From contig NMRA01000044.1 in NCBI GenBank assembly GCA_002633005.1, positions 117,041 through 181,040 on the forward strand: a DNA stretch of 64,000 nucleotides. The letters are read 5' to 3'. The DNA is from Phoronis australis (taxonomy: Eukaryota; Phoronida; Phoronidae). A program made the translations under genes and the position numbers. Numbering within the stretch: the stretch's first letter is position 1; every line of letters begins with the position of its first letter. The notes beneath the pieces were generated by a model. The model worked only from the letters and a program-made list of their open reading frames with translations. It did no database searches and had not been told where the DNA came from. Positions 13,201 through 25,030 of this stretch are shown here, in pieces.

Positions 13201-15219
13201 TATTAGTATTTAGCGGTTAAAGAGCAAGATTGGCTTTGTTCTATTGTATGTGAAGATGTACTCGTGTGTTTTTAAAAATTTGCTTAGAAACAATTGAAAA
13301 TGTGTCTATAAATAATTGAAAATGTGTCTAGAAACAATTGATCAACTTATCGGTCTATTTTCAGTGTATTTCACCTTAATATGCTCGCTATTCTTGATAC
13401 GTTGTATGAGGAACGCGGTCCCCAAAACCCATGAATCTCGCAAAAAGGCAACATTACGTGAGTGAAGGCAATTGTCTTTCTAATTTATTCGAGATCTTAC
13501 TAGTTAGTGTACCCTACCAAAATGAGGGCCACTGACGGGATTGGTCAGTGAGGTAACTCAGCTTCAACGCTTCGTTTGTTATTTGTTGCGCCACCGGTCA
13601 CCAGGAATCGGAAACACCGGGTACAATTCCCCGTTAAGCACGTAATTAAACAATACGTATTTAAAACGTTGCACTAAAAAGCGTTTGAACTGGGAAATGT
13701 TTGGCCTTTCTGCTGGTCTATAGTTATGAATTACCGGCGGTGATGAATCTAACACAGCTTTCTGTCCCGGAAATTGCGATCGATGGCAATCACACTAATG
13801 GTTTCCTCTTTCGTTCTTATGAGAAATTTAAAGCTTTTACAAGTCAATAAAATCCATTATCCGCACCCATGTTACCCAAGGAAGCTTCATATTTGCTTAA
13901 GATTTAATCCGTCACGCCACAGATTTGAATTGTTTGTATAAAATCAAACTTGTAAAATATATTAACAACATTTTGATAATTTTCTGTCATGTTGCAAGTA
14001 CAAAGTTTTGAAACTCGTGTGCTGATATTGTATGAAATCGTTTCCATCCTGGCATGAAGAATTACCTACGGAACTGGATTGAAGCGATATCAAAAATCAA
14101 TATAAATTTATGAGTGAACGTGATTCGACCCCCTTTAGCACTCCAGTCTCCGAGACGTTCAAACAAATATTAAGAGATTTATCAACTCGCTGGTGATGAA
14201 GCACCGCTTAGTTTCAACACAGGTGATAATTTCCCGCGTGTTTCACTTCATTGAGCAAGTGTGTTATTAACGCTATCAGTCTTTCTTCTAAACGTTAAGT
14301 CACTTTCAGGTATTAGCAAACGACGGGCGTTATCGAACCAAACCCCATCGTGTATTTCGGATCTCTTCCAGTAGAAGGCTCTTTATATTGCGATCTAATG
14401 CAGGAGTGTTCTCATATTTTTGCGGTCAACACGTTACGTTTTTGTAGGAAGCGTTTTCTAGGTGAACACAAGATAAGTTAGCCTATGCGATACAAGGTTA
14501 TCCTTAAGCGAACTTTCAAACACAATACATGTTGCTTGTCTTGTTTTCGCGTCCTAATCTGCCTTCCTACTAATTCGAAGTAAACAACCATAGTCACACA
14601 TTATTTTCACCTGCTGAGCATGCCATTACCATGTTTACAGAAAAAAATAAAAATAAGTAACAATGTGCAAAACTATTTAAATCATTTGCCTTGTGAAACG
14701 AGCAAAACTCCGTTGTTGGTTGCTTTTTTGAAATGCAAATAATGATGTCTTAACCGGAATGTTTGTATATCCATGTTAAAGATGTGTTCGCAATGATTAC
14801 TGTAGGGTCTAGCTTAGCGACCCTGCTGGTTATCAAATACACTTATCTAGGGTTAATCTGTAATCAAATATTTGTCGCTTCTGATTCACGCATTACCATA
14901 ACACTGTGGGATGTTACCTTATTGTGAACCAAGCCCATTGGGTATTTTATAATACATGTTCTAATTATTTGGTACTTTGATTCTAATTTTGCATACGTGT
15001 CAAATAATTGACGCAGTCAAATTTTTGTAATTTGTACGACGTTAGATGTTGTCGAACGCCTCTTCTAAATCTATAAATAGATACCTGAATATCTTCTGTC
15101 ATAGACTGAGTTAGTACATGAGATTGTTTCAACTGGCGAAGAAGGTCTGGTGTCCATATTATATTCCTTATAAGCATGACACGGTTTTCCTTTAGCACAC
15201 GTTTGTGGTAAGAATCCAT
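10222..15219 (-). CDS. CARD gene 2: CARD plus coiled-coil protein (tandem paralogue)
   Basis: Five coding exons join in frame: 15219-15085, 12893-12755, 12451-12315, 11567-11299, 11035-10222 (497 residues). The CARD (1-91) begins MDSYHKRVLKENRVMLIRNI and its second half carries LLEFLPMRGLKAFDKFCDIL. Residues ~92-137 are a linker with GIELRDLYRIVPFLERS, matching GVEMKDVYHQFPQLDRI of CARD gene 1. Residues ~138-227 are a Lys/Glu coiled coil. The last exon opens with a helical block homologous to that of gene 1 (CARLRERMQTDY against CAKLKDYMRDEY), then another coiled coil (ISSLxxEI-type heptads near LEKEIGSLRARI) and a Pro/Ser/Lys-rich tail. No enzymatic domain is present. The acceptor two bases before the ATG (exon edge 15221) again implies a non-coding first exon. 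Function is unknown; a CARD-scaffold role is inferred. Confidence 0.84.
11568..12314 (-). other. CARD gene 2 intron 3
   Basis: It contains an ATC/ATT-rich simple-sequence patch near 11650-11710. The minus-strand open frames at 11768-12163 lack a family match. Confidence 0.5.
12894..15084 (-). other. CARD gene 2 intron 1, splitting the CARD
   Basis: A 2.2-kb intron after codon 45. Apart from a small tandem repeat at 13292-13335, nothing recognisable was seen. Confidence 0.6.
13292..13335. repeat. 22-bp tandem duplication
   Basis: Two near-identical 22-base units beginning AATTGAAAATGTGTCTA sit head to tail, with a partial third unit following. Confidence 0.7.
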
Positions 15220-15221
15220 CT

Positions 15222-17975
15222 CTGAAAAACAAAATCAATTTCATATGCTGGGAAGTTATCAAGGAAGAAAGATGTCGGGTGTTTGATGGAGAGGGTAGCT
15301 TAATATAACAATAACAGTGCTATATAGTAGAGACTTAGGAAACCTATTGTTATTGCGCGACACAGAAGGGATACAATAAATCTAAGAAGCAATAAACGAT
15401 TAGAGTAATTTCTAAAACCGTGACAAATATGTTTCGCGAACACGAGGCCCTCGGGACGTTTTCGTGCCTCACCCTTAGTTACTGCAATACTAAAGACAAA
15501 CAAAAATTTCTATACCTGTATAGAGCTGTGTTGACAAGCAAATAGAGCAAAAATACTTCAACAGACGAAGTAGAGGGTATATTTTAAGAACTAAATATTG
15601 TTAAAATCATGGTAGATTAGGGTGATGCCGATATATTGAGAAATGGATCCCTTTACTGCCAAATATTGTTCAATTTTAATACAGGTTAGGTTCTCAGACA
15701 GAGTGGCTGATCACAACACTTCTACCTGGAATACCAAATTGCCATAAAATCTGCTTTATCTATGCTCTGACTATATTCCACCATTGGCAAATGCGACGTT
15801 CTTACGCACCATTTGTGATGTTAATGGGTTTTAAATAAAGTCTGAAATGAACGCATAACAAAGAGGGATTTCAATGGAATCTAGAATTGCCTGCATAAAA
15901 TTTACGTTCAAATTTTATCGAACTTATCCATTAACTTCCACACCGATTGAGTTGGGTAATGGAGTAAGGACTGGAAATAAATCTCTCTCATTTTTAAGGT
16001 TTGCGATAGTTGTGCTCACATATGTTGCTAAAGAAACTAAGTTCAACGTGTTTACCTTGGTAAAGCACGGTCAACAATTGTAAACCATCGCAAACAATAA
16101 TGAAATGTAGAAAACGCAAATTGGACATGAAGGATGTACTTTCCTAGATTTTTATGTTATTTTCAAGCAGTTGTGTTCAGCTACGTAATTATTTTATTAC
16201 CACGATCGTTTTGTTGTTGAAGTATACTTTTGTTTATGATATAGACACGAGGTCTAATCTCTGTCCTCGAAAACGAATCCAAAAAGGAAAACGAGGGTTA
16301 GACAGTAATTCACATAATGTACCCGAGCATAAAACATTAGACACTTATCTTGAGTATGTACAAAAGTAGAACAAAATGCCATAAATAATTTCGTGTTCGG
16401 TTTCGAGCACAAAGATGAAAAAAGATTTCAGCCCCGTCACAGATATCATGAAACATTGATGACGCTGTTGTGCGATCATGGAGTCAGATTAGTACGTCTT
16501 ATCAGAAGTTAGGTCAGTCCTCATAGACATACTGTACGAGAAAACATCACTAATCACGCACTGCTATTAAAATTTCAAAATAACAGCACAATTAGGTACA
16601 CAATAGAAAACCAGTAACACGGTGAAGTAAAATGGTGTACTATACTTGCACGTATTTATACCCATGCCCCTATACGACAGCGGGGGTTGCAGATTCGAAT
16701 CCGCACTAGGGCTGATATCTGAAAACACTTTTCTCTCCGATAATGACACTTTAATACACACACAAATACAAGGAATAGCCGCCTGTGCTCATGGGCCGCG
16801 CAGCACTGAAAAAAGTGGAGGCCCATGGTGCTTGTAAGTGAAGTCCTGGGCAAAAGATATTAAGCCAACTAGAATGTGCACATTTCGTTTATGACGAAAA
16901 ACGCTAATCTTTAAGGGACATCATCAGCGCTAAAAGAGGTTTTCTGAAATCAGCCTCAGTGCGGAATCGAAATTGAAAACTTCGTCGGTCGCATTTTAAC
17001 GTTTTGCTGCGAAGTTACATCCCACGCGATACTGCCAGAGTATTTTAAGCGTAGTGAACTTGTTGAGTCACCCGTTTTTATTTTAGTAAATGCCAGGTAG
17101 ACAGTGGCGTGAATTGGCGATTTCTAATAAAATCACCAAAAACAACAGATTTTGTTGTTTTTTAGCATTGATCAAAGTTAATAGCTTCAAGAAGTCTATC
17201 CTATCCAACAATGGTCCCAAAATGAGTTTTGGTCGTAAAACTGTGATAATATCCTTTTCGTCGACCTACTCACCCCCGCGGAACGTTCGGCACTGATCTG
17301 ACCTCAAGAACGGTATGAGAACAGTTTCATAACAACCAGAGTGCGAATTATTTGATTTTTTCATTAACTTCCAAAGTAATTAGTTCGACTTCAATAACGA
17401 TTTCCCTGTCAAAAACACAAAGCAGTTTGTGCGTCAAAACTCCTTTTTATGTGCTAGTTCATATAGACTCATTTAAACTGTCAACAGAACTCGCACTAAA
17501 AAAATCGATCAGGCGTGTACGTCTCACTTTACAGTTGTTGAGACCAATGAGCTATACGCTGAGACAAACTTCGCGAACGAGTTTCCTTGACCACTTTCTC
17601 GTTGGCCAGCCGCTTAAAAAGATTTAAGTACAGGTTCATGTCTGACCATTCTAATTTCTTCAAAAACCTTTTGTGCCTCTTTTCTCTGGATATTGAAAAG
17701 GAAGGCATTAAAATATTAGATATAATCCATGCAACGAGTGCTTGGTGTGACTCTTATATACACGGACTTCATCATTTGAGTAGAATAATTCAATAAAATT
17801 TGTCAGTGTTGAAAATCGAGCACATGACAAAGACCAGTCTTTTGTGCGAGCACGCTACAGGAAATTTATTTGTCAAGAGCGTTTTGTCGTGTTCAATGGC
17901 CTGATGAGTGACTGTGAACGTTCACGAATAGACAAAATATCAGAAGATGACACCACAATAGGCTGGCATAGAATT
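15222..17975. other. non-coding stretch upstream of CARD gene 2
   Basis: It probably holds the promoter and untranslated exon of CARD gene 2. Near 16685-16720 a B-box-like motif (GATTCGAATCC) sits in a short stem, possibly a tRNA-derived repeat remnant. No gene was recognised. Confidence 0.4.
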
Positions 17976-18115
17976 TGAAGACTCATTCTCACTGGAGAAG
18001 GTTCCTAAAACGTATACGCATAGGCAACAGTAGTATCAAGTAAAGTGAAGACTCATTCTCACTGGAGAAGGTTCCTAAAACGTATACGCATTGGCAACGG
18101 TAGTATCAAGTAAAG
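17976..18115. repeat. 70-bp tandem duplication
   Basis: Two 70-base units sit head to tail (17976-18045, 18046-18115) and differ at only about two bases. The unit starts TGAAGACTCATTCTCACTGG. This suggests a recent local duplication. Confidence 0.85.
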
Positions 18116-18183
18116 CTCTGTGGAATGTGCTACTCTATCGCAACCAAGACTAACGAAGTTGAGATACCTCGCTCTAGCATCAA

Positions 18184-18264
18184 AAATCAGACGTCGGTGA
18201 TACAAATCAGACGATGGTGGTTAAAAATCAGACGCCAGTAGTTGAAAGTCAGACTGCAGCAATA
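18184..18264. repeat. ~20-bp degenerate tandem repeat
   Basis: AAATCAGACG-type units start at 18184, 18204, 18225 and 18245. On the + strand the short open frame reads repeated N-Q-T-like residues, but with no sign of a gene. Confidence 0.55.
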
Positions 18265-20127
18265 GAACCTATAGATATCGAAAAAAAAAACTTGCCTGTT
18301 CTTTTGTGTCGACCCATCCCTTCAGTTTTATCCATAGCAGACGCGATAAGGGAGCTTAACGAGACACATCATCTCTGTATAACCCTTCAATCAATGTAAA
18401 CGCAAACTTTAACGCGATTTGTTTGGCATAGCTACGCTCGGGTTTCTATTCAGACTCTTATCGAATTCGCGATGTTAGTCAAATATAAAGGTCACAATGC
18501 GCGCATCCATTTGAACTGTTTGTTTTCGATACCCATTATCAGTGGATTTAAACAGTTGAAACTTTAATCTTAAATCTAGTAATGTGTTTTATCGACAATT
18601 TATGGAACAGGATGCTATTGGAATCTTCTGATACAGTTCTCATATAGCTAACATATCAGAGTCTTTTGTGTCACTATTTACAAAATAAGATTGCTGGTTG
18701 TCTGGGAATCAGGAGATATAAGGCCCGAATGCAATCTCACATTACATACTTTGAAAATCCCACCTTACATACTTTGAAAAGGGGTTGATCAATAAGATAG
18801 CTGTGCCATTTTTGTGAGAGGATTCATATATTTGGGAAACACTCGCGCATACGCACACGCACACACGCACGCAAACACACGCATATTCGCAAATGGAAAC
18901 TCTTATACATCTGTTCTGATGCACAATATGTCTTTCAGCAAAGCCTGCCCAACAAAGGATGTAGGGTAGCTAAATACTAGTAGTAGCGCTTTTTATATGG
19001 TAACACACGTAGCCTCAGACATTGCCCTAAATCATTTTTATTGCACATAGGAAGGAAATTTTTTACATGAGTGTGATAACATAACGAAGGAGCCGCAGTT
19101 ATGGGGAAGCGACAGAAACCCTTGCCGTAGCTATGAGGAAACATTTCGACTTTGTTAGGACTAAATGTCACGTTTGATATAATATGAGGAAATCAGAAAT
19201 GTGTGAAAACACCGGTGACGTGGACATCAAAGTGGTAGTTTAAAGAGTTAAGATTTTTAATAAACAAAATCACTAATGTTTCCAAACAATCGTAGTAGAG
19301 TACGCGATGGACAGTGACGTCTTAGGTGAATTGGATGACAACAAGTTGAGTGGAAGTCTGTGATGATCGTTGGGTTATGACGATGTGTTACCATGACAAC
19401 AGGCACGTCACCTCATGTTGTCTCAACGCCCCTGTTAATGCACGTGAATTTCGAAATGGTTGGAGCAACGTGTGGAATGATAAATAGATGACTAGAATCA
19501 CTTCAGGGCTGAGTGTGTGTGAATTTGTTGTGTCAAATTCTGTCAAAACTAACTTTTGATTTAGACCTGGTGTCGTTCCAAAAGTTCAAAGCTGGGCTGT
19601 TCTCAACACACCTATGTTCCAATAATTGTTCAGAGAATTAGTTTAATAATAGCCTAAAGTCATTCTTAGTCTTTTTTGTAAATTGCTACAGTTGTGACAA
19701 TAGCCTACACTCGATGCATAAGAAAAGTTGATTCACAGTGAACGCAGCGAACAGAATATATCTACTGAGGAGTCAAACTCATTCATCGTAAAAAATTAAA
19801 TGGGTATTTTTCATCCAAGTCAATCTTCATAAAGATATTTTTTCATTCTACTGAATTAAAATCATTAACAAATCGTTACAAAAGTAATTATATATGTAAC
19901 CGGACGCCTTCTAACTAAAATTACCATCTTCGGGTAACTAGCCTTTGTCACGAGTCTGTGATACAGTATATACAGAATAATTACCCATTGAAACACTGTT
20001 CTATATGATTCATAAAGTAACAATTGAATCCCGGGGCACAGCACATAGGTGATATAACGGGATGTGCCGTTCCTAGAGTTATCTTCTTCACGAGAACTAG
20101 GAATGTTTATAAGCCGCATACAACCTA
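18265..20127. other. non-coding stretch before the assembly gap
   Basis: A CA/CG-rich simple repeat lies around 18840-18885. No gene was recognised. Confidence 0.4.
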
Positions 20128-20403
20128 NNNNNNNNNNNNNNNNNNNNNNNNNNNNNNNNNNNNNNNNNNNNNNNNNNNNNNNNNNNNNNNNNNNNNNNNN
20201 NNNNNNNNNNNNNNNNNNNNNNNNNNNNNNNNNNNNNNNNNNNNNNNNNNNNNNNNNNNNNNNNNNNNNNNNNNNNNNNNNNNNNNNNNNNNNNNNNNNN
20301 NNNNNNNNNNNNNNNNNNNNNNNNNNNNNNNNNNNNNNNNNNNNNNNNNNNNNNNNNNNNNNNNNNNNNNNNNNNNNNNNNNNNNNNNNNNNNNNNNNNN
20401 NNN
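20128..20403. other. assembly gap (276 N)
   Basis: A run of N with C-rich sequence on its right side. Open frames running through the N are artefacts. Confidence 0.99.
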
Positions 20404-20624
20404 CCCCCCTAAATTCCCCTATAATCCCCCTATGGACTCGAACAACCAAAAGCCAAAAATACCACGCCATCGCACCCTAGTATCAAAACACACACAGACC
20501 AGAACCAATCATGCATTTTGGCTTTAAATTTTCTATATAAGGTTTCATTTGAGGGTCAAGAACTCTCAAAAACGTTTTTGCTACTAATTGTAAAGAACAG
20601 GTGAAGTTTTTTTTTCAATTGCAG

Positions 20625-20780
20625 TTTTTCGAGGTGCTGGATTCAGCGCTGCAGAAGCAAGATATCTCTCATGAATCCGTGACGTTTCTTAGTCTTTGCC
20701 TCCACTTCCAAAAAAATAATCGCAAACGTTTACGAAATGGACCCCTCAACGTCGTTTGTATCCTGGATTTTCTAGAATAA
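20625..20780 (+). CDS. unassigned exon-like ORF after the gap
   Basis: A good acceptor (polypyrimidine then caattgcag) is followed by 51 open codons and TAA. The translation begins FFEVLDSALQKQDISHES and looks helical, but I do not recognise a family. If real, it would be a terminal exon whose upstream part lies in or beyond the gap. Chance is a serious alternative. Confidence 0.2.
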   Translation, partial: FFEVLDSALQKQDISHESVTFLSLCLHFQKNNRKRLRNGPLNVVCILDFLE

Positions 20781-21083
20781 TGGCCATCCAAACATGGCAG
20801 TTCTACATCTCCAAAATAGTGAAGTGTTCCGAGGTTTCATAGAGATGCGGGTTTTTTGTAGTCGTCTAAGTATGTTAGTTATCAATTCAAGTCGTTCGAC
20901 CTCTGGGTGACGCTAACCATCTTTTTATGGTAGACGGAACATTTCTCATAAGCTGCAAAGCGTTCCGTAAAGTGTTGAACCTTTGCATCCTATAACGCTC
21001 ATGCGATTAATATTTAGAAAAACACAACCCGAAGGAATAACATATCAAATGTCAAAATGACTGTATTCTTATACCGTCGCCAC

Positions 21084-21323
21084 CTAATCATGTAACGAGT
21101 CCAAAAGAAGTTCTAATAGTGGCTGCGTAGGACAAAGTAAACCTGCCTTCGTCAGAAGAAACAAAGCTGCATTTTGCCGCTGTTTTGCTGTCGAATTGAA
21201 TGACCTGGCAACTAAAGACATAAGCAAAAGCACAATTTTCGAATCTGGAATTTTAGCGTTGGCAAATCCCAATAAATTTGAAAGCATATTCTCGAGTCGC
21301 TTCTGTTCTTTGTGGTAACGGAA
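21084..21323 (-). CDS. unassigned Leu-rich helical exon-like ORF
   Basis: On the minus strand an acceptor (gatcccag) leads into 79 open codons and a stop. The product is Leu/Ala-rich and predicted helical (for example FLLTKAGLLCPTQPLLELLL). A weak look of death-fold helices was noted, but the CARD exon pattern is not met. No partner exon joins in frame to the nearby ORF at 21896-22096. The assignment is left open. Confidence 0.25.
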   Translation of the reverse strand, partial: FRYHKEQKRLENMLSNLLGFANAKIPDSKIVLLLMSLVARSFNSTAKQRQNAALFLLTKAGLLCPTQPLLELLLDSLHD

Positions 21324-21895
21324 CTGGGATCCTAACCAATTTCATGAGAGTAAAAGAACTAATTAGGGCGAAATGCATCTTGAAATTTTGATTAAGACCA
21401 ATAACTGTTAACAAGACGATACCAGTTTCGTAGTGGAAAATGTTTTAATTACACAATTTGATTGTTTGACGGAACACGGGTATTGAAAGTCGCTTTAAAC
21501 CCAAATATTCTCCACAACCTAGCTGTTTTGATTGACTGCAGTAATGAGTTTCAACTTCACACTGGCGAGTTTGGCTACTTGTGTCGAGTTTGAAAACCTA
21601 TGAACGAATTTGGGAGATTGATCACTTCCTACACAAAATTTGGACGTTTTTTGATTTTTGGCTCCACTTCAGAATATCGAACCAAGGATTTCAACAAACA
21701 TTCACTGTATCATTGGACTTCCCGAACATGTACTGAATATCGAAATAACAGTCGAGATTGGATTTTCGATGAGAAAACGCTGAAATGGAAGTTTTGCGTG
21801 TGAAAGCTCAAAGATTTATTAAGCAGTTTTACTGAAACGAAAGCAATGTCTGGACGACTCTAGTAGCTGAGGACTCGATACGTGATATCTACTCT

Positions 21896-22096
21896 TTACA
21901 TGCAAGAAGTCCAAACAGCTCGAACTAAATTCCCATTGTCGTTCGAAGAAATGCCGTGGCGTTCAAGCTCCTTTCGGATTACAGTTTCAGTATTACCTAT
22001 TGTAATATAGCGATCAACTTCGTCAAACTCACCTTTATCAACAAGCGACTTCTTAGAGTCATAGGGCATTAAGTTAAACCGTGCTTGGTTACTCAT
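21896..22096 (-). CDS. unassigned short ORF with start codon
   Basis: The ORF begins MSNQARFNLMPYDSKKSLVD and is hydrophilic, with a possible internal donor (gtaaag) near its end. It does not splice in frame to the exon-like ORF at 21084-21323 using the acceptor seen there. No family was recognised. Confidence 0.15.
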   Translation of the reverse strand: MSNQARFNLMPYDSKKSLVDKGEFDEVDRYITIGNTETVIRKELERHGISSNDNGNLVRAVWTSCM

Positions 22097-22105
22097 TTTA
22101 ACCAA

Positions 22106-23222
22106 TAACCGGGCGAAATAAGGCTTGTTGCTCCCGAAACTAAACTACGGTACGACTAACAGGTGTAGCTCCAGGACACATTGGTTAGGCGAGAATGAGG
22201 GTAAGCACACTACGGTGTTTACAACTTGGTGATACAAAACATATCTCGTTGCACAAGAAAACAAAGAATCCGTTGTTTGACAGCCTAATACGTTAGTGCA
22301 CGTTTCTCCCCTTGCAGTCCTCTCTGTGTGATTATAATGGATTAGTATTGAAACTCGACACAATAACGGTGGCTCCCGTCCCCGGGCAGCGTCAGTCACG
22401 GACAACGGGTGAATATGGCAACATCTAGGGATGCCGTTTAAATCGATAGTCGTGGATAATTTATGGGAATCCTCCATAGAACGCATAACTGCTCGTAGCA
22501 GAAACGATTCGAATGTAAGCCGGAAAACAGTGGAAACTCTAAATTTCATTTTGCTGCTTTTAAAATTATACTTAGTCTTAATGTTAGTCAACCAAAAAAT
22601 TGTTCGGTGTATCCCACTGAATCTAATAACGGAAACTTTCCGTAACAGGCATTTTCGTGATAGGTTTGCTCATGACGTAATCAACATTGATTTGGCGGTA
22701 AAAAAAGAAAATAGTTTCATGAAAATATGATTCTTCAACGAATAAAAAGATGGTTTGTCTAAATAGCCCGTTTTGTTTTTATTGTAAAAACTTCTTGAAA
22801 TACTAAACCCCCGGCGGTCACACCAAAACCAGGGACTGTGACCATTATTGTTCAAAACTCGACTCAGAAATTGATCAAACACATCGCTTTAGAAAAAAAA
22901 GCTCGAAGCGTACGAAGCATGCGATTCTTTAGTTTTTCGAGTCTAGTCACAAGTGAGTTTGGTGGTCACTGGCCTTGTGCTGATAACAGATATTCTGGGT
23001 TTTACAGACACGTGCCGCGTTGCATGGGTACAGGCTTTCGGAGATTTCTGACACATTGTTCACAAATGAATTCAATGGCCACAACCATTCACAGTGTTTA
23101 TAAATAAAACAATGTATTTAAATTACGAAATGGTTCGACGTCCTCACGGACATCACCAAGAAAACATTGGCCACACAATAGCAATGACCAAACAGTGTAC
23201 ATTTGACCTAGATGCACAGCTA
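22106..23222. other. non-coding stretch
   Basis: Only small uncorrelated open frames on both strands. Nothing was recognised. Confidence 0.4.
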
Positions 23223-23385
23223 CATAGTAACAGCATCATTGACAAAATTTGCAAGCCCTGTGATAACCTGCTGTGAGTCAACTGTTTATTCCCACCAATT
23301 GGTTCAAGCCTCATGTGAATAAACAGCTGACTCACAGATGATTAGCACCAGTACTGTGAATTTTGTCGTTGATGTTGTTACTATG
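23223..23385. repeat. inverted repeat with 69-bp arms
   Basis: The arms are 23223-23291 and 23317-23385, with a 25-base spacer. The inner 21 bases (CTGTGAGTCA.CTGTTTATTC) match at 20 of 21 and the outer ends share CATAGTAACA. The middle has diverged. It is probably an old fold-back (MITE-like) insertion. Confidence 0.7.
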
Positions 23386-23964
23386 AAGAGGTGCATGTTG
23401 TTTAGTGTTTTCATCATCATGTATCATCCATCGGCTGCGTGATGCCTTATTAGAAGGAAAATTCTGAATTTTCTTTGATATAACACTATCGAGTCTCGCC
23501 AGCATTCATTTACCAGCAGTTGGTCTTAGACAGCATTTCCTCCGTACTTAAACAAAAAATAAAACTGAAATAGACTAATAAACTGGGTCCGGAGTCTAAC
23601 CATAGATTCAATAATCTATGATTTAACCTCAGAACTCGAAATGTGACGGCGCGAATATTCGACAAGCACAGCGTTTTGAGTTAACTTACAGATTTATACC
23701 CGAATCGTACAGCGTATTGGCTAAATTTTGAGCCTGAATTTGGAGATTAATCGAGCTCCGAGCTTGAATTGATTGCTGTCATCAAACGTTTGAAACTTGC
23801 ATACACCGGTGATTTGCATGACACAGTCATTGGCAAATAATTCAAGGGTTAGCGAAGGTTGCCAAAACCCTACTTAACTTCTTGATGCCCTGGTTGTGAC
23901 ATCGAAATTGTTCTCGATATATGGTATGAGTATAGTTCGGTAGGAGCCCTTCGTTCACACAAAC
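23386..23964. other. non-coding stretch
   Basis: No gene or repeat was recognised. Confidence 0.4.
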
Positions 23965-25030
23965 TTCGTTGAAAACACGACTAAACTTTTTGTTTGAGAG
24001 CTTGATACTGACAGGTTCTCCGCTAGGCCCAATGTTCTCAGAATTTCTCTATCAGAAGTTGAAAAACGGGTCGCTCAGCATATCGGCAAAATTCACTTCT
24101 ATGTCCGCTATGTCGATGATATATTTGTATATTGTTCGCGTGATAAACTGTTGGCCCTTCAGACGTTGCTTGAATCAATTCTATATTAAAGTTCAAGTAT
24201 AAAGTGTCTGTCTATGAAAAGTTGCCTTTTCTCGATGGCCTTGCACAGTATTGTGACGGTGGGATTCGTACTTCAGTTTATCGTAAACCTACAGATATTG
24301 GTGCCTGTTAACATGATAAACGTGATCTCCCTCAACACTACAAACAGGCGGTTTTGACTAGTTACCCCAAGAGGGCGCAACAGATATCATTTGTTTGGCA
24401 AGCATTCAACGTTCAGCGCATCATACAAGTTCTAGTTAACAATGGTTATACTAATTCTTTTGTTGATAACCATGTTAGGTCTTTCATATCTAGGATTGAC
24501 TCTCATGTTGACACTGAATCTAGAACTAGTACCACTAAGAACGTGTTTTATAAGAATTGTATGTCTGTATGTCTAATAATTATCTGGGTGATGAACACGA
24601 GCTTAAGAGGAGATTGAAAGGGATAACGTTAGGGTGGTCAAACCTGGTGATAGATTGAATGTAGTTATTTATTATCAGAATATAAAATCACGTCACCTTG
24701 CCATAAAAATTAACCCCAGTCGTGAAAGACTACGACCAGTGGCCAAATGTAACGTTGTTTACTAATTCACACGAATGTCTTCATTCTCTTGAGCAGCGCG
24801 TTACATTGGACACACGGTGTGTTCTCTCCCGCGACGGTTGTCCATGCACTTGCAGGGGGGGTTTATTCAAAATCATTTTGCACACCAACGTGGCCGAAAA
24901 ATAACAAGGCAAGAAATTACAGACAATACCATCATTTGCTATGTGGAGAATGACACATTTCGGCTAACTTGATTTTATTGGCTTTGAGCAGAGCTATAAA
25001 GCAGCAAACTCTGTTGTGTTAAAGTGTCAC
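23965..25030 (+). pseudogene. broken Penelope-like retroelement (RT and GIY-YIG remnants)
   Basis: The reading frame shifts several times. Pieces in order are: GSPLGPMFSEFLYQKL, the reverse-transcriptase motif before the catalytic loop; RYVDDIFVYCSRDK in another frame, with the YVDD catalytic aspartates; KLPFLDG and VYRKPTDIG, typical of Penelope RT; and, towards the 3' side, a Cys-containing stretch followed by ITRQEITDNT and an I-x-x-x-x-x-D-T-F-R-L block like the C-terminal GIY-YIG endonuclease region. Stops and frameshifts make it non-functional. Penelope-like elements copy themselves by target-primed reverse transcription. Ends and target duplications were not found. Confidence 0.7.

Noticed and set aside
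19865-20527. ORFs running through the N block
   Set aside because: Most of the length is undefined bases.
21084-22105. Third CARD paralogue
   Set aside because: The helical ORFs lack the L-P-x-R-G-x-x-A-F-x-x-F-C block and the 45-codon split seen in the two true copies.
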